A DNA stretch of 64,000 nt from Devosia marina (GTDB taxonomy: Bacteria; Pseudomonadota; Alphaproteobacteria; Rhizobiales; Devosiaceae), in NCBI RefSeq assembly GCF_009758415.1, contig NZ_WQRF01000002.1, forward strand, positions 434,001 to 498,000, read 5' to 3'. The notes under the pieces were generated by a model. It did not search any database. It was not told the origin of the DNA and was given only the letters and a program-made list of their open reading frames with translations. Within the stretch, counting starts at the first letter, position 1; each line of letters begins with the position of its first letter. Both the position numbers and the translations under genes were made by a program. This document shows, piece by piece, positions 44,483 to 53,621 of this stretch.

Positions 44483-44653
44483 GGTGCCCGATCTGCTCGA
44501 TATTTTTTAGACTTGCACCAGTTAACATTCTACATGTTTGCTTCTTTAGCAATCAAGAAGAGTGGCGGTTTGAGTTTCGTTTCCACGTTAGTTAGTCTAT
44601 TTTGCAAGAATATCGGCCATAGAATTTCTGTTATTGTCCAAATAGCGGGTGAT

Positions 44654-44682
44654 TTGACACACAATTCTGCCATGATTAAGGT
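44654..44682 (+). promoter_or_regulatory. Candidate sigma-70-type promoter for the second binding-protein operon
   Basis: TTGACA at 44654-44659 is a perfect -35 box. At 17-base spacing the -10 is TAAGGT (44677-44682), a weak match. The region 44483-44715 is AT-rich and has no gene, which suits a promoter area. Confidence 0.45.
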
Positions 44683-44715
44683 TTGCCGCATTCCATAACT
44701 GCAGGAGCAGACCTG

Positions 44716-45744
44716 ATGATTTTGAAATCCGGTGGCGTAGCCGCCGCGATCGCTGTTGCCTTTTTGTCCGCTGGTAGCCTTCCGGCCATCGCACAGGATG
44801 CCGATGCCGCCCAATGCGGAACTGATCGCACCATCGACATTGCCGAGATGTCCTGGCCCTCCGCCGCAGCCCTGGCGCATATCCATGCGACGATCCTGGA
44901 AGAAGGATATGGCTGTGACGTGGAGATCGTTGCCGGCGACACCGTGCCGACCTCATCGTCCATGATGACCCGGGGTACGCCCGCCGTGGCGCCCGAGCTC
45001 TGGACCAGCGCCATTGAACAGCCTTGGGCCGAGGCCATTGAAGAGGGCACCGTCGAGCAGCTCAGCCTCGCTATCACCGATGGCACTGTGGAAGGCTGGT
45101 TCATCCCGCAATATGTGGTGGATGAGCATCCCGAGCTGACCACGGCGGAAGCCGTGATCGCACGCCCGGACCTGTTCGCCGATCCAGAGGAGCCCAGCAA
45201 GGGGCGTCTCTATTCCTGCCCGCCAGGCTGGGCCTGCGAAATCTCCACCTCGGCCCTGTTCGAAGCTTTCGGCATGGATGAGACCTGGAACCTGTTCTCG
45301 CCCGGATCGGGCGGTGCACTCGATGCCTCTATCGCGCGTGCCTTCACCCGCGAAGAGCCAATCCTGTTCTACTATTGGGGCCCGACCTCGATCCTGGGCA
45401 AGTTCCCTGCCGTCCAGCTCGAAATCGGTGAAGCCAATCAGGATATCTATGCCTGCAATACCGATCCTGATTGTACCGAACCGCCGCAGGTGACGGCCTA
45501 CCCGTCCAGCCCTGCCGTGATCGGTGCGGCGGCCTGGGTTTCCGAAGAAGCCCCGGTTGTGGCCGACTACTTTGCCAAGGCGGGTCTGACCAATGCGCAG
45601 ATCTCCGAGCTGCTGGTCTATGGTGACGAAAACCAGGCTGACGCTGAAGAGACTGCCGAGAACTTCCTCAAGACCAAGCAGGACGTCTGGACCGAATGGG
45701 TCCCGGCCGAAGTTGCCGAGAAGGTGCTTGCAGCGATTGGCTAA
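44716..45744 (+). CDS. Glycine-betaine/choline-type ABC transporter substrate-binding protein (second paralogue)
   Basis: This is a 342-residue OpuAC/ProX-type protein. The signal peptide (about residues 1-27, ending AIAQ) precedes TIDIAEMSWPSAAALAHIHATILEEGYGCDVEIVAGDT. CPPGWACEISTS holds a Cys pair, and ACNTDPDCTE another. AGGAG lies before the ATG at 44716. A hairpin follows the gene before the permease, as in the pot operon. Being nearest to the transporter genes, it is the likely principal binding protein. Confidence 0.9.
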   Translation: MILKSGGVAAAIAVAFLSAGSLPAIAQDADAAQCGTDRTIDIAEMSWPSAAALAHIHATILEEGYGCDVEIVAGDTVPTSSSMMTRGTPAVAPELWTSAIEQPWAEAIEEGTVEQLSLAITDGTVEGWFIPQYVVDEHPELTTAEAVIARPDLFADPEEPSKGRLYSCPPGWACEISTSALFEAFGMDETWNLFSPGSGGALDASIARAFTREEPILFYYWGPTSILGKFPAVQLEIGEANQDIYACNTDPDCTEPPQVTAYPSSPAVIGAAAWVSEEAPVVADYFAKAGLTNAQISELLVYGDENQADAEETAENFLKTKQDVWTEWVPAEVAEKVLAAIG

Positions 45745-45767
45745 GACCAGTCCCTGATTTCGCAAAT

Positions 45768-45797
45768 AGCGGTCGGGCCTGATGGCCCGGCCGCTTT
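45768..45797 (+). promoter_or_regulatory. Hairpin between binding-protein gene and permease gene
   Basis: A 12-bp stem (AGCGGTCGGGCC with its partner, one G-U wobble) closed by TGAT lies 24 bases after the binding-protein stop and is followed by TTTG. It resembles an attenuator-like intergenic hairpin that keeps the binding protein in excess. It could end some transcripts. Confidence 0.55.
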
Positions 45798-45879
45798 GTG
45801 CGTTCGATCCCCAAACCAACCCCTTGCTGGCTTCGGGATCGCACGTCGATACCGCTTCTCTTTGCAAGAAAGAGCAAAA

Positions 45880-46749
45880 ATGTTTCCAGAAATAATCGAT
45901 ACCCGCCCCTGGCGCCGGGCCATTGACGACAGTCTCAACTGGGTGGTGCGCAATTGGGGCGATGAGTTCGAGGCGGCAGCCTATCCGCTGCTGATGCTGC
46001 TCAACTTCATTGAAGATGTGCTGATCGCCACGCCCTGGTGGCTGATCATGGCCATTCTGGTCGGCATTGCGTGGCTGGCCACACGGCGCTGGCAATTGCC
46101 GGTGATCGTGCTGGTTTCCCTGCTGTTCCTGGGCATCATGGAATTGTGGGAAGACGCCATGACCACCATGGCGCTGATGATCGCCGCTACGATCACGGCA
46201 ATTATCTTCTCCATTCCGCTCGGCGTCTGGATGAGCCGCTCGGCACGCGTGCGCCAGGTGGTCACGCCGCTGCTTGACCTGATGCAGACCATGCCCAGCT
46301 TCGTCTATCTCATCCCCACGGTGATGATCTTCGGCCCGGGCAAGATTCCGGCACTGATCGCTACGATCGTCTATGCGGCGCCGCCCCTGGTACGCTTGAC
46401 CGATCTGGGCCTGCGCTCGGTCGATCCGGCGGTGATGGAGGCCAGCCGCGCTTTTGGCACCACGCCGAGCCAACGCCTGTTCGGCGTGCAGATTCCGCTC
46501 TCGCTGCCCACCATCCTGGCCGGGGTTAACCAGACCACGATGATGGCGCTGGCCATGGTGGTGATTGCCTCCATGATCGGTGCAGGTGGCCTGGGCTATC
46601 AGGTGTTGCAGGGTATTGGCCGGCTCGAGGTCAGCCGCGGCCTGTTCGCCGGTCTCGGCATTGTGGTCCTGGCCATTGTCTTTGACCGTATCACCCAGTC
46701 CTTCGGCAAGCAGCTCCAGGCCAAGATCGGCCTGGCGGAGACCCGTTAA
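45880..46749 (+). CDS. proW: Glycine-betaine/proline ABC transporter permease (ProW/OpuAB type)
   Basis: This is a 289-residue inner-membrane permease with about six helices. LLDLMQTMPSFVYLIPTVMIFGPGKIPALIATIVYAAPPLVRLT is the classic ProW core, and MEASRAFGTTPSQRLFGVQIPLSLPTILAGVNQTTM is the EAA loop region. The ATG at 45880 follows a purine-rich stretch. The ProV-like ATPase starts two bases after the stop codon. Confidence 0.94.
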   Translation: MFPEIIDTRPWRRAIDDSLNWVVRNWGDEFEAAAYPLLMLLNFIEDVLIATPWWLIMAILVGIAWLATRRWQLPVIVLVSLLFLGIMELWEDAMTTMALMIAATITAIIFSIPLGVWMSRSARVRQVVTPLLDLMQTMPSFVYLIPTVMIFGPGKIPALIATIVYAAPPLVRLTDLGLRSVDPAVMEASRAFGTTPSQRLFGVQIPLSLPTILAGVNQTTMMALAMVVIASMIGAGGLGYQVLQGIGRLEVSRGLFAGLGIVVLAIVFDRITQSFGKQLQAKIGLAETR

Positions 46750-46750
46750 G

Positions 46751-47803
46751 ATGAATGAAATCAAGCTAGACACGGATCTCGCCATTCGCATGCGCGGGGT
46801 CACCAAGATCTTCGGCGACGATCCGCAAAGCGCCTTGGAATTGCTCCGCGCGGGCAAGACCAAGACCGAGGTGCAGGCCGAAACCAATCACGTGGTGGGG
46901 CTGGACAATGTCTCGCTCGACATCGCGCGTGGCCAGATCTTCGTGGTCATGGGCCTGTCCGGCTCGGGCAAGTCGACCCTGATCCGCCACGTCAACCGGT
47001 TGATCGAGCCGACCGCAGGCGAGATCATCGTGGATGGCACCGATGTGCTCAAGATGAGCCTGGAAGAGCTTCGGGCCTATCGCCGCAATTCGGTGGCCAT
47101 GGTGTTCCAAAAGTTCGGCCTGCTGCCGCATCGCTCGGTCATCGACAATGTCGCCTATGGCCTGGAAGTGCGCGGCGTGCCCAGGGCCGAGCGGCTGGAG
47201 AAGGCCGCCAAGTGGATCGATACGGTGGGGCTGTCGGGCTATGAGCAGAGCCGGCCCCGCCAGCTCTCGGGCGGGCAGCAGCAGCGCGTCGGCTTGGCCC
47301 GTGCGCTGGCGCTCGACACCGACATCATCCTGATGGACGAAGCCTTTTCCGCGCTCGATCCGTTGATCCGTTCGGGCATGCAGGACCAGTTGATCGAACT
47401 GCAGAAAACGCTGGGCAAGACCATCCTGTTCATCACCCACGACTTCGACGAAGCGCTCAAGATCGCCGACCGCATCGCCGTGCTCAAGGACGGCGCCGTG
47501 CAGCAGGAGGGCAAGCCGGAGGATATTGTGCTCAAGCCCGCCAATGAGCACATCGAGGAGTTCGTGCGCGAGGTGAACAAGGCCCGCGCCATCCATGTCC
47601 GCACCATCATGGAGCGGGGCGAATTCGAGGCTTGCGAATTCACCGTGCCCGAAACGGCGCGCTGCGAGGATGTGCTGCCCTATTTTGCCGAGCACCAATG
47701 GGTGGGGGTCACCAATGAGCAGGGCACCCAGATTGGTCGCGTCACGGCCAAGCGCGTCATTGGCGCCCTTGCCCGCTATACGCCCGGTGTCAACGAGGGC
47801 TGA
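46751..47803 (+). CDS. proV: Glycine-betaine/proline ABC transporter ATP-binding protein (ProV/OpuAA type)
   Basis: This is a 350-residue ATPase. The family N-terminus KIFGDDPQSALELLRAGKTKTEV precedes Walker A (GLSGSGKSTLI), signature QLSGGQQQRVGLARAL, Walker B (IILMDEAFSALDP) and the switch His (ITHDFDEAL). The C-terminal 70 residues form a short regulatory tail with one CBS-like half rather than a full pair. The ATG at 46751 starts two bases after the proW stop; a longer frame lies inside proW. Confidence 0.95.
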   Translation: MNEIKLDTDLAIRMRGVTKIFGDDPQSALELLRAGKTKTEVQAETNHVVGLDNVSLDIARGQIFVVMGLSGSGKSTLIRHVNRLIEPTAGEIIVDGTDVLKMSLEELRAYRRNSVAMVFQKFGLLPHRSVIDNVAYGLEVRGVPRAERLEKAAKWIDTVGLSGYEQSRPRQLSGGQQQRVGLARALALDTDIILMDEAFSALDPLIRSGMQDQLIELQKTLGKTILFITHDFDEALKIADRIAVLKDGAVQQEGKPEDIVLKPANEHIEEFVREVNKARAIHVRTIMERGEFEACEFTVPETARCEDVLPYFAEHQWVGVTNEQGTQIGRVTAKRVIGALARYTPGVNEG

Positions 47804-47831
47804 CGCGTCAACGATTCGTTAAGTGTGTTCC

Positions 47832-47890
47832 AAGGGGCGGTCCGCCATGTCATCGATCTGTCGCAGACGATGGCTAGCGTGCCGCCCCTT
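47832..47890. other. Long stem-loop in the gap after proV
   Basis: AAGGGGCGG (47832-47840) pairs perfectly with CCGCCCCTT (47882-47890). The 41-base interior has its own hairpin (GCCAT with ATGGC, then GTC with GAC and CGA with TCG around TCTG). Downstream an AGCT-ATTT-AGCT hairpin with a long T-run (47924-47941) may be the true terminator. It may be a structured 3' end of the operon. Confidence 0.4.
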
Positions 47891-47999
47891 CTGGCTTCAA
47901 TAAAGAATTATTGTCATAATTTCAGCTATTTAGCTTTTTTTCAGACTTGCTGAACAATTCTCGCCGCGGCCGCTTCTTCTCCCGATCAGGTCCTGCTGC

Positions 48000-49502
48000 A
48001 TGCGAATTCGTCCTGCCTTTGCCAATGTCAATGATGCCTATCACAGGCTGCGCCTGGCCGTAGGGCTGGTGGCTGGCCTGTTGGTCGTGCTCAGCCTTGT
48101 TTGCTTGGTCTCCGGGACGGCATTGCCCTATCTGATCGGCGCCATGGCGGTGCTGTCCGCGGCCATTCCTCTGATCATGTCGGTCGCGCACCGGCTGATG
48201 CGTCGGCGCCTTGCCGAGGCGGAAAGTGCCATGACCGCGCAGATCGACATGGCCCATCGCGACGCGCTGACCGGTACCTTCACCCGGTCCTATTTTCTTG
48301 GCGAGCTCAATGCGCGGGCACACCATGGCTCGCTCGGGGCGCTGGGCTATCTGCAGATCGACATGGACAATCTCAAGGTGCTCAATGACAGCGCCGGGCA
48401 TGGCGCGGGTGATGCCGCCCTCAAGGCGCTGGTGCGCGACATGCAGGCGCTGATGCCAGGCGCCATTATCGGGCGGCTGGGCGGCGACGAATTCGGGGTG
48501 CTGATCCCTGGCCATGACAACAAGCCGGCGCTGTGCCGGCTGGGCGAGCAATTGCTGCGTCAGCTTGGACAGCCGCATAATATCGACGGGCGCATGACCC
48601 GGCTGTCGGCCACCATCGGGGTGGCGCTGGCCCCGCTCGACAGCGACGATCCGACCGAGCTGATCGCCATTGCCGATCTGGCGCTCTACAAGGGCAAGCA
48701 GACCGGCCGGGGCTGCGTCGTGCCCTTTGATCCGGACATGTTGGGGGATGAGCGGCATCGCCGTTTTGTCGAACGCGAATTGCGCGCCGCCATATTGATG
48801 GACGAGTTGGAGCTGCACTATCAGCCCGTTCTCGACTGTCAGACACGCCAGGTGCGCTCCTATGAGGCGCTGGTGCGCTGGCGGCACCAGGTGCGCGGCA
48901 CCATTGCGCCGGGTCAGTTCATCGACGTGGCCGAACAGAGCAATCTGATCGACCGGCTGGGCGAATGGGTGCTGCGGCGGGCCTGCGCCGACCAGCGCCG
49001 CCTGGCCCATCCCGTGGCCATCAATGTCTCGCCCAAGCAATTGCGCCGCAGCGAATTTGCCGAGGCGTTTGCCGATATCCTGGTGGAGACAGGTACGTCC
49101 GTGACCGATATCATTGTCGAGATCACCGAGAATGCGCCGCTGATCGCGGGAAGCGTGGAAATGGAAACCCTGGCCGATTTGCGGGCCATGGGAGTGCGCA
49201 TTGCCATTGATGATTTCGGCGCGGGCCATGCGAGCCTGCATTATCTGCGCGATTTCACCTTCGATATCATCAAGATCGACCGTGCCTATGTGTCCGAGTT
49301 CACCTCCAATCCGGTCAGTGCCATGATCGTGTCGGCAGTGTGCGATATTGCCCGCAGCCTCTCGCTGCAGGTGGTGGCCGAGGGCATAGAGACCGAAGAA
49401 CAGGCGCAGGCGCTGACGGCCGCCGGCTGCACAGGCCTGCAGGGCTTCCATCTGGGCCGGCCGCAGCCGCTGACGCTCGACAAGGTGATCTGCGCTGCCT
49501 GA
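48000..49502 (+). CDS. Membrane GGDEF-EAL protein (c-di-GMP synthesis/degradation)
   Basis: This is a 500-residue protein. Two N-terminal helices (about 18-38 and 42-62) anchor it. The GGDEF domain has an intact RLGGDEFGVL motif but no RxxD inhibitory site upstream. The EAL domain keeps YEALVRW, INVSPKQL, EITENA, IDDFGAG, KIDRAY and AEGIET, so hydrolysis of c-di-GMP should be possible. The net direction is unknown. It begins about 200 bases after proV. Confidence 0.94.
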   Translation: MRIRPAFANVNDAYHRLRLAVGLVAGLLVVLSLVCLVSGTALPYLIGAMAVLSAAIPLIMSVAHRLMRRRLAEAESAMTAQIDMAHRDALTGTFTRSYFLGELNARAHHGSLGALGYLQIDMDNLKVLNDSAGHGAGDAALKALVRDMQALMPGAIIGRLGGDEFGVLIPGHDNKPALCRLGEQLLRQLGQPHNIDGRMTRLSATIGVALAPLDSDDPTELIAIADLALYKGKQTGRGCVVPFDPDMLGDERHRRFVERELRAAILMDELELHYQPVLDCQTRQVRSYEALVRWRHQVRGTIAPGQFIDVAEQSNLIDRLGEWVLRRACADQRRLAHPVAINVSPKQLRRSEFAEAFADILVETGTSVTDIIVEITENAPLIAGSVEMETLADLRAMGVRIAIDDFGAGHASLHYLRDFTFDIIKIDRAYVSEFTSNPVSAMIVSAVCDIARSLSLQVVAEGIETEEQAQALTAAGCTGLQGFHLGRPQPLTLDKVICAA

Positions 49503-49613
49503 GGGGAAATCTGACAGGCTTGTGACAGCTTTGCGCCCGTGCCAGTTGCGTCACCGGTGGCCGCGTGGCTATAACGGGCCGTCGCAGCCTCTGGCTTATG
49601 GGAGTATCGAGCC

Positions 49614-50030
49614 TTGGAATTGAAGCGGATCAACGATCACGTCAGCGTCTCGGGTCAAATCCAGCCGGAAGACGTGAAAACGCTCAAGGATCTCGGCTTT
49701 ACCGCCATCGTCAACAATCGCCCCGATGGAGAAGCGCCCGACCAGCCGGCCGGCGCCGAAATCGAGGCGGCTGCCAAGACAGCGGGGCTGGCCTATCATG
49801 CCATTCCGCTGGGCCGCGACGGCGTGAACCCGGAAATGGTTGCCCAGACCAAGGCCGTGCTTGAGGGGAGCGACGGCAAGGTGTTCTGTTTCTGCCGTTC
49901 GGGAACGCGCTCGACCACGTTGTGGGCGCTGAGCCAGGCCGGGGATGCTCCGGCCAGCCAGATCATCGCCCAGGCAGCAGAGGCCGGATATGACATGAGC
50001 CATCTGGCCGGGTATCTCGGCCAGAACTGA
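49614..50030 (+). CDS. DUF442 / TIGR01244 family protein (phosphatase-like rhodanese relative)
   Basis: This is a 138-residue protein. Cys94 is in the CRSGTRS P-loop, after ISVSGQ-like N-terminal SVSGQIQPEDVKTLKDLGFTAIVNNRPDGE. The family is related to dual-specificity phosphatases and is often fused to beta-lactamase-fold sulfur-dioxygenase domains, so persulfide handling is a possible role. The frame starts with TTG at 49614, with GGGAG upstream. Confidence 0.88.
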   Translation: MELKRINDHVSVSGQIQPEDVKTLKDLGFTAIVNNRPDGEAPDQPAGAEIEAAAKTAGLAYHAIPLGRDGVNPEMVAQTKAVLEGSDGKVFCFCRSGTRSTTLWALSQAGDAPASQIIAQAAEAGYDMSHLAGYLGQN

Positions 50031-50139
50031 TATTGAACATTTCTGCGGCGGTCGGGCGGACCACCGTCCTCCTTCCGTTGCAGTGCTGAGCCGGGCCTGA
50101 AAACAGGTCCTTTGCCCCTCCTGCTCGGAACGGACATCC

Positions 50140-53100
50140 ATGCCCATCAAGAAAATTCTCGTCGCCAATCGCAGCGAAATCGCCATCCGCGTCTTCCGCG
50201 CGGCCAATGAACTGGGTCTGAAGACCGTCGCCGCCTATGCCGAAGAAGACAAGCTGGCGCTGCACCGCTTCAAGGCCGACGAGGCCTATCTCATCGGCAA
50301 GGGCAAGGGTCCGGTCGAAGCCTATCTGCAGATCGAGGAATATATCCGCATAGCCCGCATTTCGGGCGCCGATGCCATCCATCCCGGCTATGGCCTGCTT
50401 TCGGAAAGCCCGGAATTCGTCGACGCATGCGAGGATGCCGGCATCATCTTTATCGGCCCGCGGTCCCAGACCATGCGCGATCTGGGCAACAAGGTTGCCG
50501 CTCGCAATATGGCGATCAAGGCCAACGTGCCGGTGGTGCCGGCCACCGAGGCTCTGCCCGACGACATGGAGGCGGTGCGCAAGATGGCCGCCGAAATCGG
50601 CTATCCGCTGATGCTCAAGGCCAGCTGGGGCGGTGGCGGTCGCGGCATGCGCCGGATCATGGACGAAAGCACCCTGATCTCGGAAGTGTCCGAGGGCAAG
50701 CGCGAGGCCAAGGCCGCGTTCGGCAAGGACGAGATGTATCTCGAAAAGCTGATCGAGCGCGCCCGCCATGTGGAGGTGCAGCTGATCGGCGATGATCACG
50801 GTAATCTGGTGCATCTGTTTGAACGCGACTGCTCGGTGCAGCGGCGCAACCAGAAAGTGGTCGAGCGTGCTCCCGCGCCCTATCTTTCCGAGGATGTGCG
50901 CAAAAGCCTTACCGATGCCGCCGTGCGTCTTGGCCAGGCCGCCAATTACCGCGGCGCGGGCACGGTCGAATTCCTCATGGATGCCGATACCGATGAATTC
51001 TACTTCATCGAGGTCAATCCGCGAATTCAGGTGGAGCATACCGTCACCGAAGAAGTAACCGGCATCGACATCGTCAAGGCGCAGATCCACCTGCTCGATG
51101 GCGCCGTCATCGGCACCCCGGAATCGGGCGTGCCTTTGCAGGAAGACATCAAGCTCAACGGCAACGCCATTCAGTGCCGGGTCACCACCGAAGATCCTGA
51201 ACAGAACTTCATTCCCGATTATGGCCGCATCACCGCCTATCGCGGCGCCACCGGCTTTGGCGTGCGGCTTGATGGTGGTACGGCCTATTCGGGCGCGGTG
51301 ATCACCCGCTATTATGATCCGCTCCTGGAAAAGGTCACCTGCTGGGCGCCCAGCGCCGAGGAAGCCATCGCCCGCATGCATCGCGCCCTGCGCGAGTTCC
51401 GCATTCGCGGCGTCGCCACCAATCTGGCGTTCCTCGAAAACATCATCACCCATGCCGATTTTGTCGAGAACCGCTACACCACGCGCTTCATCGACACGAC
51501 GCCGGACCTGTTCAATTTCAAGCCGCGCAAGGACCGGGCGACCAAGCTCTTGAGCTACATTGCCGATGTGACGGTCAATGGCCATCCCGAAGTGCGCGAC
51601 CGGCCGCGTCCGCCCGAGGATGCGGCGGCGCCCATCGTGCCCGAATTTCCGGCCCTGTCGGTCACCGAAGGCAGCCGCCAGGTGCTGGACCGTGATGGCC
51701 CGAAAGGTCTGGCGAAGTGGATGAAGGACCAGAAGCGGGTCCTGTTCACCGACACCACCATGCGCGATGCGCATCAGTCGCTATTGGCAACCCGCATGCG
51801 GTCCTTCGACATCACCCGGATTGCCCAAGCCTATTCGCGGGGCCTGCCAAATCTGTTCAGCCTTGAATGCTGGGGTGGCGCAACGTTCGATGTGTCCATG
51901 CGCTTCCTCAATGAGGATCCTTGGGAACGGCTGCGGCAGGTGCGTGAAGGCGCGCCCAATATCCTGACGCAGATGCTGCTGCGCGGCTCGAACGGGGTGG
52001 GCTACACCAATTATCCCGACAATGTCGTCAAATTCTTCGTCAAGCAGGCGGCCGAAGGCGGCGTCGACATCTTCCGCGTCTTTGACTGCCTCAACTGGGT
52101 CGAGAACATGCGCGTCTCGATGGACGCGGTGATCGAGGCCAACAAGGTCTGCGAGGGCGTGGTCTGCTATACCGGCGACATGCTGGACCCGGAACGGTCC
52201 AAATATGACCTCAAATATTACGTGGCGCTCGCCAAGGAACTCGAAGCAGCCGGCGCGCATGTGCTGGGTCTCAAGGACATGGCCGGGCTGATGAAACCGG
52301 CGGCCGCACACAAGCTGATTGCGACGCTCAAGGAAGAGGTCGGACTGCCGATTCATCTGCACACCCACGACACGTCGGGCGCTGCGGCGGCGACGGTTCT
52401 GGCAGCGGTGGATGCCGGCGTCGATGCGGTGGATGCGGCGATGGATGCTCTTTCGGGCACCACCAGCCAGCCGACGCTGGGGTCGCTGGTCGCGGCCACG
52501 GCCGATACCGATCGCGATCCTGGGCTTGACGCCAAGGCGATCCGGCAGATCTCGTTCTATTGGGAAGCCGTGCGCACCCAGTACCGGGCCTTCGAGAGCG
52601 ATCTCAAGGGCGGCGCCTCGGAAGTCTATCTGCACGAAATGCCGGGCGGCCAGTTCACCAATCTCAAGGAACAGGCGCGCTCGCTGGGTCTGGAAACCCG
52701 CTGGCACGAGGTCGCCCAGACCTATGCCGACGTCAACCAGATGTTCGGCGACATCGTCAAGGTGACGCCAAGCTCCAAGGTGGTGGGCGACATGGCACTG
52801 GCCATGGTTTCGGCCGGCATCACCCGCGCCGATGTGGAAAATCCGGACAAGGACATCGCCTTTCCCGACAGCGTGGTCGGTTTCTTTGCCGGCGATCTGG
52901 GCCAGCCGCCGGGCGGTTTCCCGGAAAAGCTGCAAAAGAAGGTGCTCAAGGGCAAGACGGCGCTGACCGAGCGGCCCGGCTCCTATTTGAAGGATGTTGA
53001 TCTCGAAGCCGAGCGCAACAAGATCGCCGAGGAGGTCGGGCATCCGGTCGATGACTATCGGCTGGCCTCATATCTGATGTACCCCAAGGTCTATTCGGAT

Positions 53101-53580
53101 TTCGAAAAGACCCAGGAGATGTACGGTCCGACCGAAGTGCTGCCGACCCCGGTCTATTTCTACGGATTGCAGGAAGGCGACGAACTGCTGGTCGATATCG
53201 AAAAGGGCAAGACGCTGGTCATCACCTACCAGGGCCGCGCCCCGACCAATGAAAAGGGCGAGGTGCGCTGCTTCTTTGACCTGAACGGCCAGCCGCGCAC
53301 CATTACCGTGCCGGATCGCCTCAAGGCCGGCGATGTCGTGGTCCGGGCCAAGGCAGCGGCGGGCGATCCCAAACAGGTGGGCGCGCCCATGCCCGGCGTG
53401 ATTTCCACGCTGGCCGTCAAGCAGGGCCAGGCGGTCAAGGCCGGCGACGTGCTCTGCTCGATCGAGGCCATGAAGATGGAAACCGCCATCCACGCGGAAA
53501 CCGATGGCACCGTGGCCGAACTCTTGATCAAGCCCGGCGATCAGATCGACGCCAAGGATTTGTTGGTCCGGTTGGAGTAA
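50140..53580 (+). CDS. pyc: Pyruvate carboxylase
   Basis: This enzyme carboxylates pyruvate to oxaloacetate with ATP and bicarbonate, an anaplerotic step. The protein has 1146 residues, the full length for a single-chain enzyme. The biotin carboxylase domain is at about 1-450 (KASWGGGGRGMR, EVNPRIQVEHTVTEE). The carboxyltransferase is at about 530-800 (FTDTTMRDAHQSLLATRMR, HLHTHDTSG). The C-terminal biotin carrier has CSIEAMKMETA. A good plus-strand terminator follows. Confidence 0.98.
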   Translation: MPIKKILVANRSEIAIRVFRAANELGLKTVAAYAEEDKLALHRFKADEAYLIGKGKGPVEAYLQIEEYIRIARISGADAIHPGYGLLSESPEFVDACEDAGIIFIGPRSQTMRDLGNKVAARNMAIKANVPVVPATEALPDDMEAVRKMAAEIGYPLMLKASWGGGGRGMRRIMDESTLISEVSEGKREAKAAFGKDEMYLEKLIERARHVEVQLIGDDHGNLVHLFERDCSVQRRNQKVVERAPAPYLSEDVRKSLTDAAVRLGQAANYRGAGTVEFLMDADTDEFYFIEVNPRIQVEHTVTEEVTGIDIVKAQIHLLDGAVIGTPESGVPLQEDIKLNGNAIQCRVTTEDPEQNFIPDYGRITAYRGATGFGVRLDGGTAYSGAVITRYYDPLLEKVTCWAPSAEEAIARMHRALREFRIRGVATNLAFLENIITHADFVENRYTTRFIDTTPDLFNFKPRKDRATKLLSYIADVTVNGHPEVRDRPRPPEDAAAPIVPEFPALSVTEGSRQVLDRDGPKGLAKWMKDQKRVLFTDTTMRDAHQSLLATRMRSFDITRIAQAYSRGLPNLFSLECWGGATFDVSMRFLNEDPWERLRQVREGAPNILTQMLLRGSNGVGYTNYPDNVVKFFVKQAAEGGVDIFRVFDCLNWVENMRVSMDAVIEANKVCEGVVCYTGDMLDPERSKYDLKYYVALAKELEAAGAHVLGLKDMAGLMKPAAAHKLIATLKEEVGLPIHLHTHDTSGAAAATVLAAVDAGVDAVDAAMDALSGTTSQPTLGSLVAATADTDRDPGLDAKAIRQISFYWEAVRTQYRAFESDLKGGASEVYLHEMPGGQFTNLKEQARSLGLETRWHEVAQTYADVNQMFGDIVKVTPSSKVVGDMALAMVSAGITRADVENPDKDIAFPDSVVGFFAGDLGQPPGGFPEKLQKKVLKGKTALTERPGSYLKDVDLEAERNKIAEEVGHPVDDYRLASYLMYPKVYSDFEKTQEMYGPTEVLPTPVYFYGLQEGDELLVDIEKGKTLVITYQGRAPTNEKGEVRCFFDLNGQPRTITVPDRLKAGDVVVRAKAAAGDPKQVGAPMPGVISTLAVKQGQAVKAGDVLCSIEAMKMETAIHAETDGTVAELLIKPGDQIDAKDLLVRLE

Positions 53581-53583
53581 ATC

Positions 53584-53616
53584 AAAAAAAGGCCCGGAGC
53601 GATCAGGGCCTTTTTA
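53584..53616. terminator. Bidirectional terminator between pyc and the Rnk-like gene
   Basis: GGCCC pairs with GGGCC around a 10-base interior that includes GGAGCGATCA. An A-run precedes and a TTTTT run follows, so it can serve both convergent genes. Confidence 0.85.
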
Positions 53617-53621
53617 TTGCT

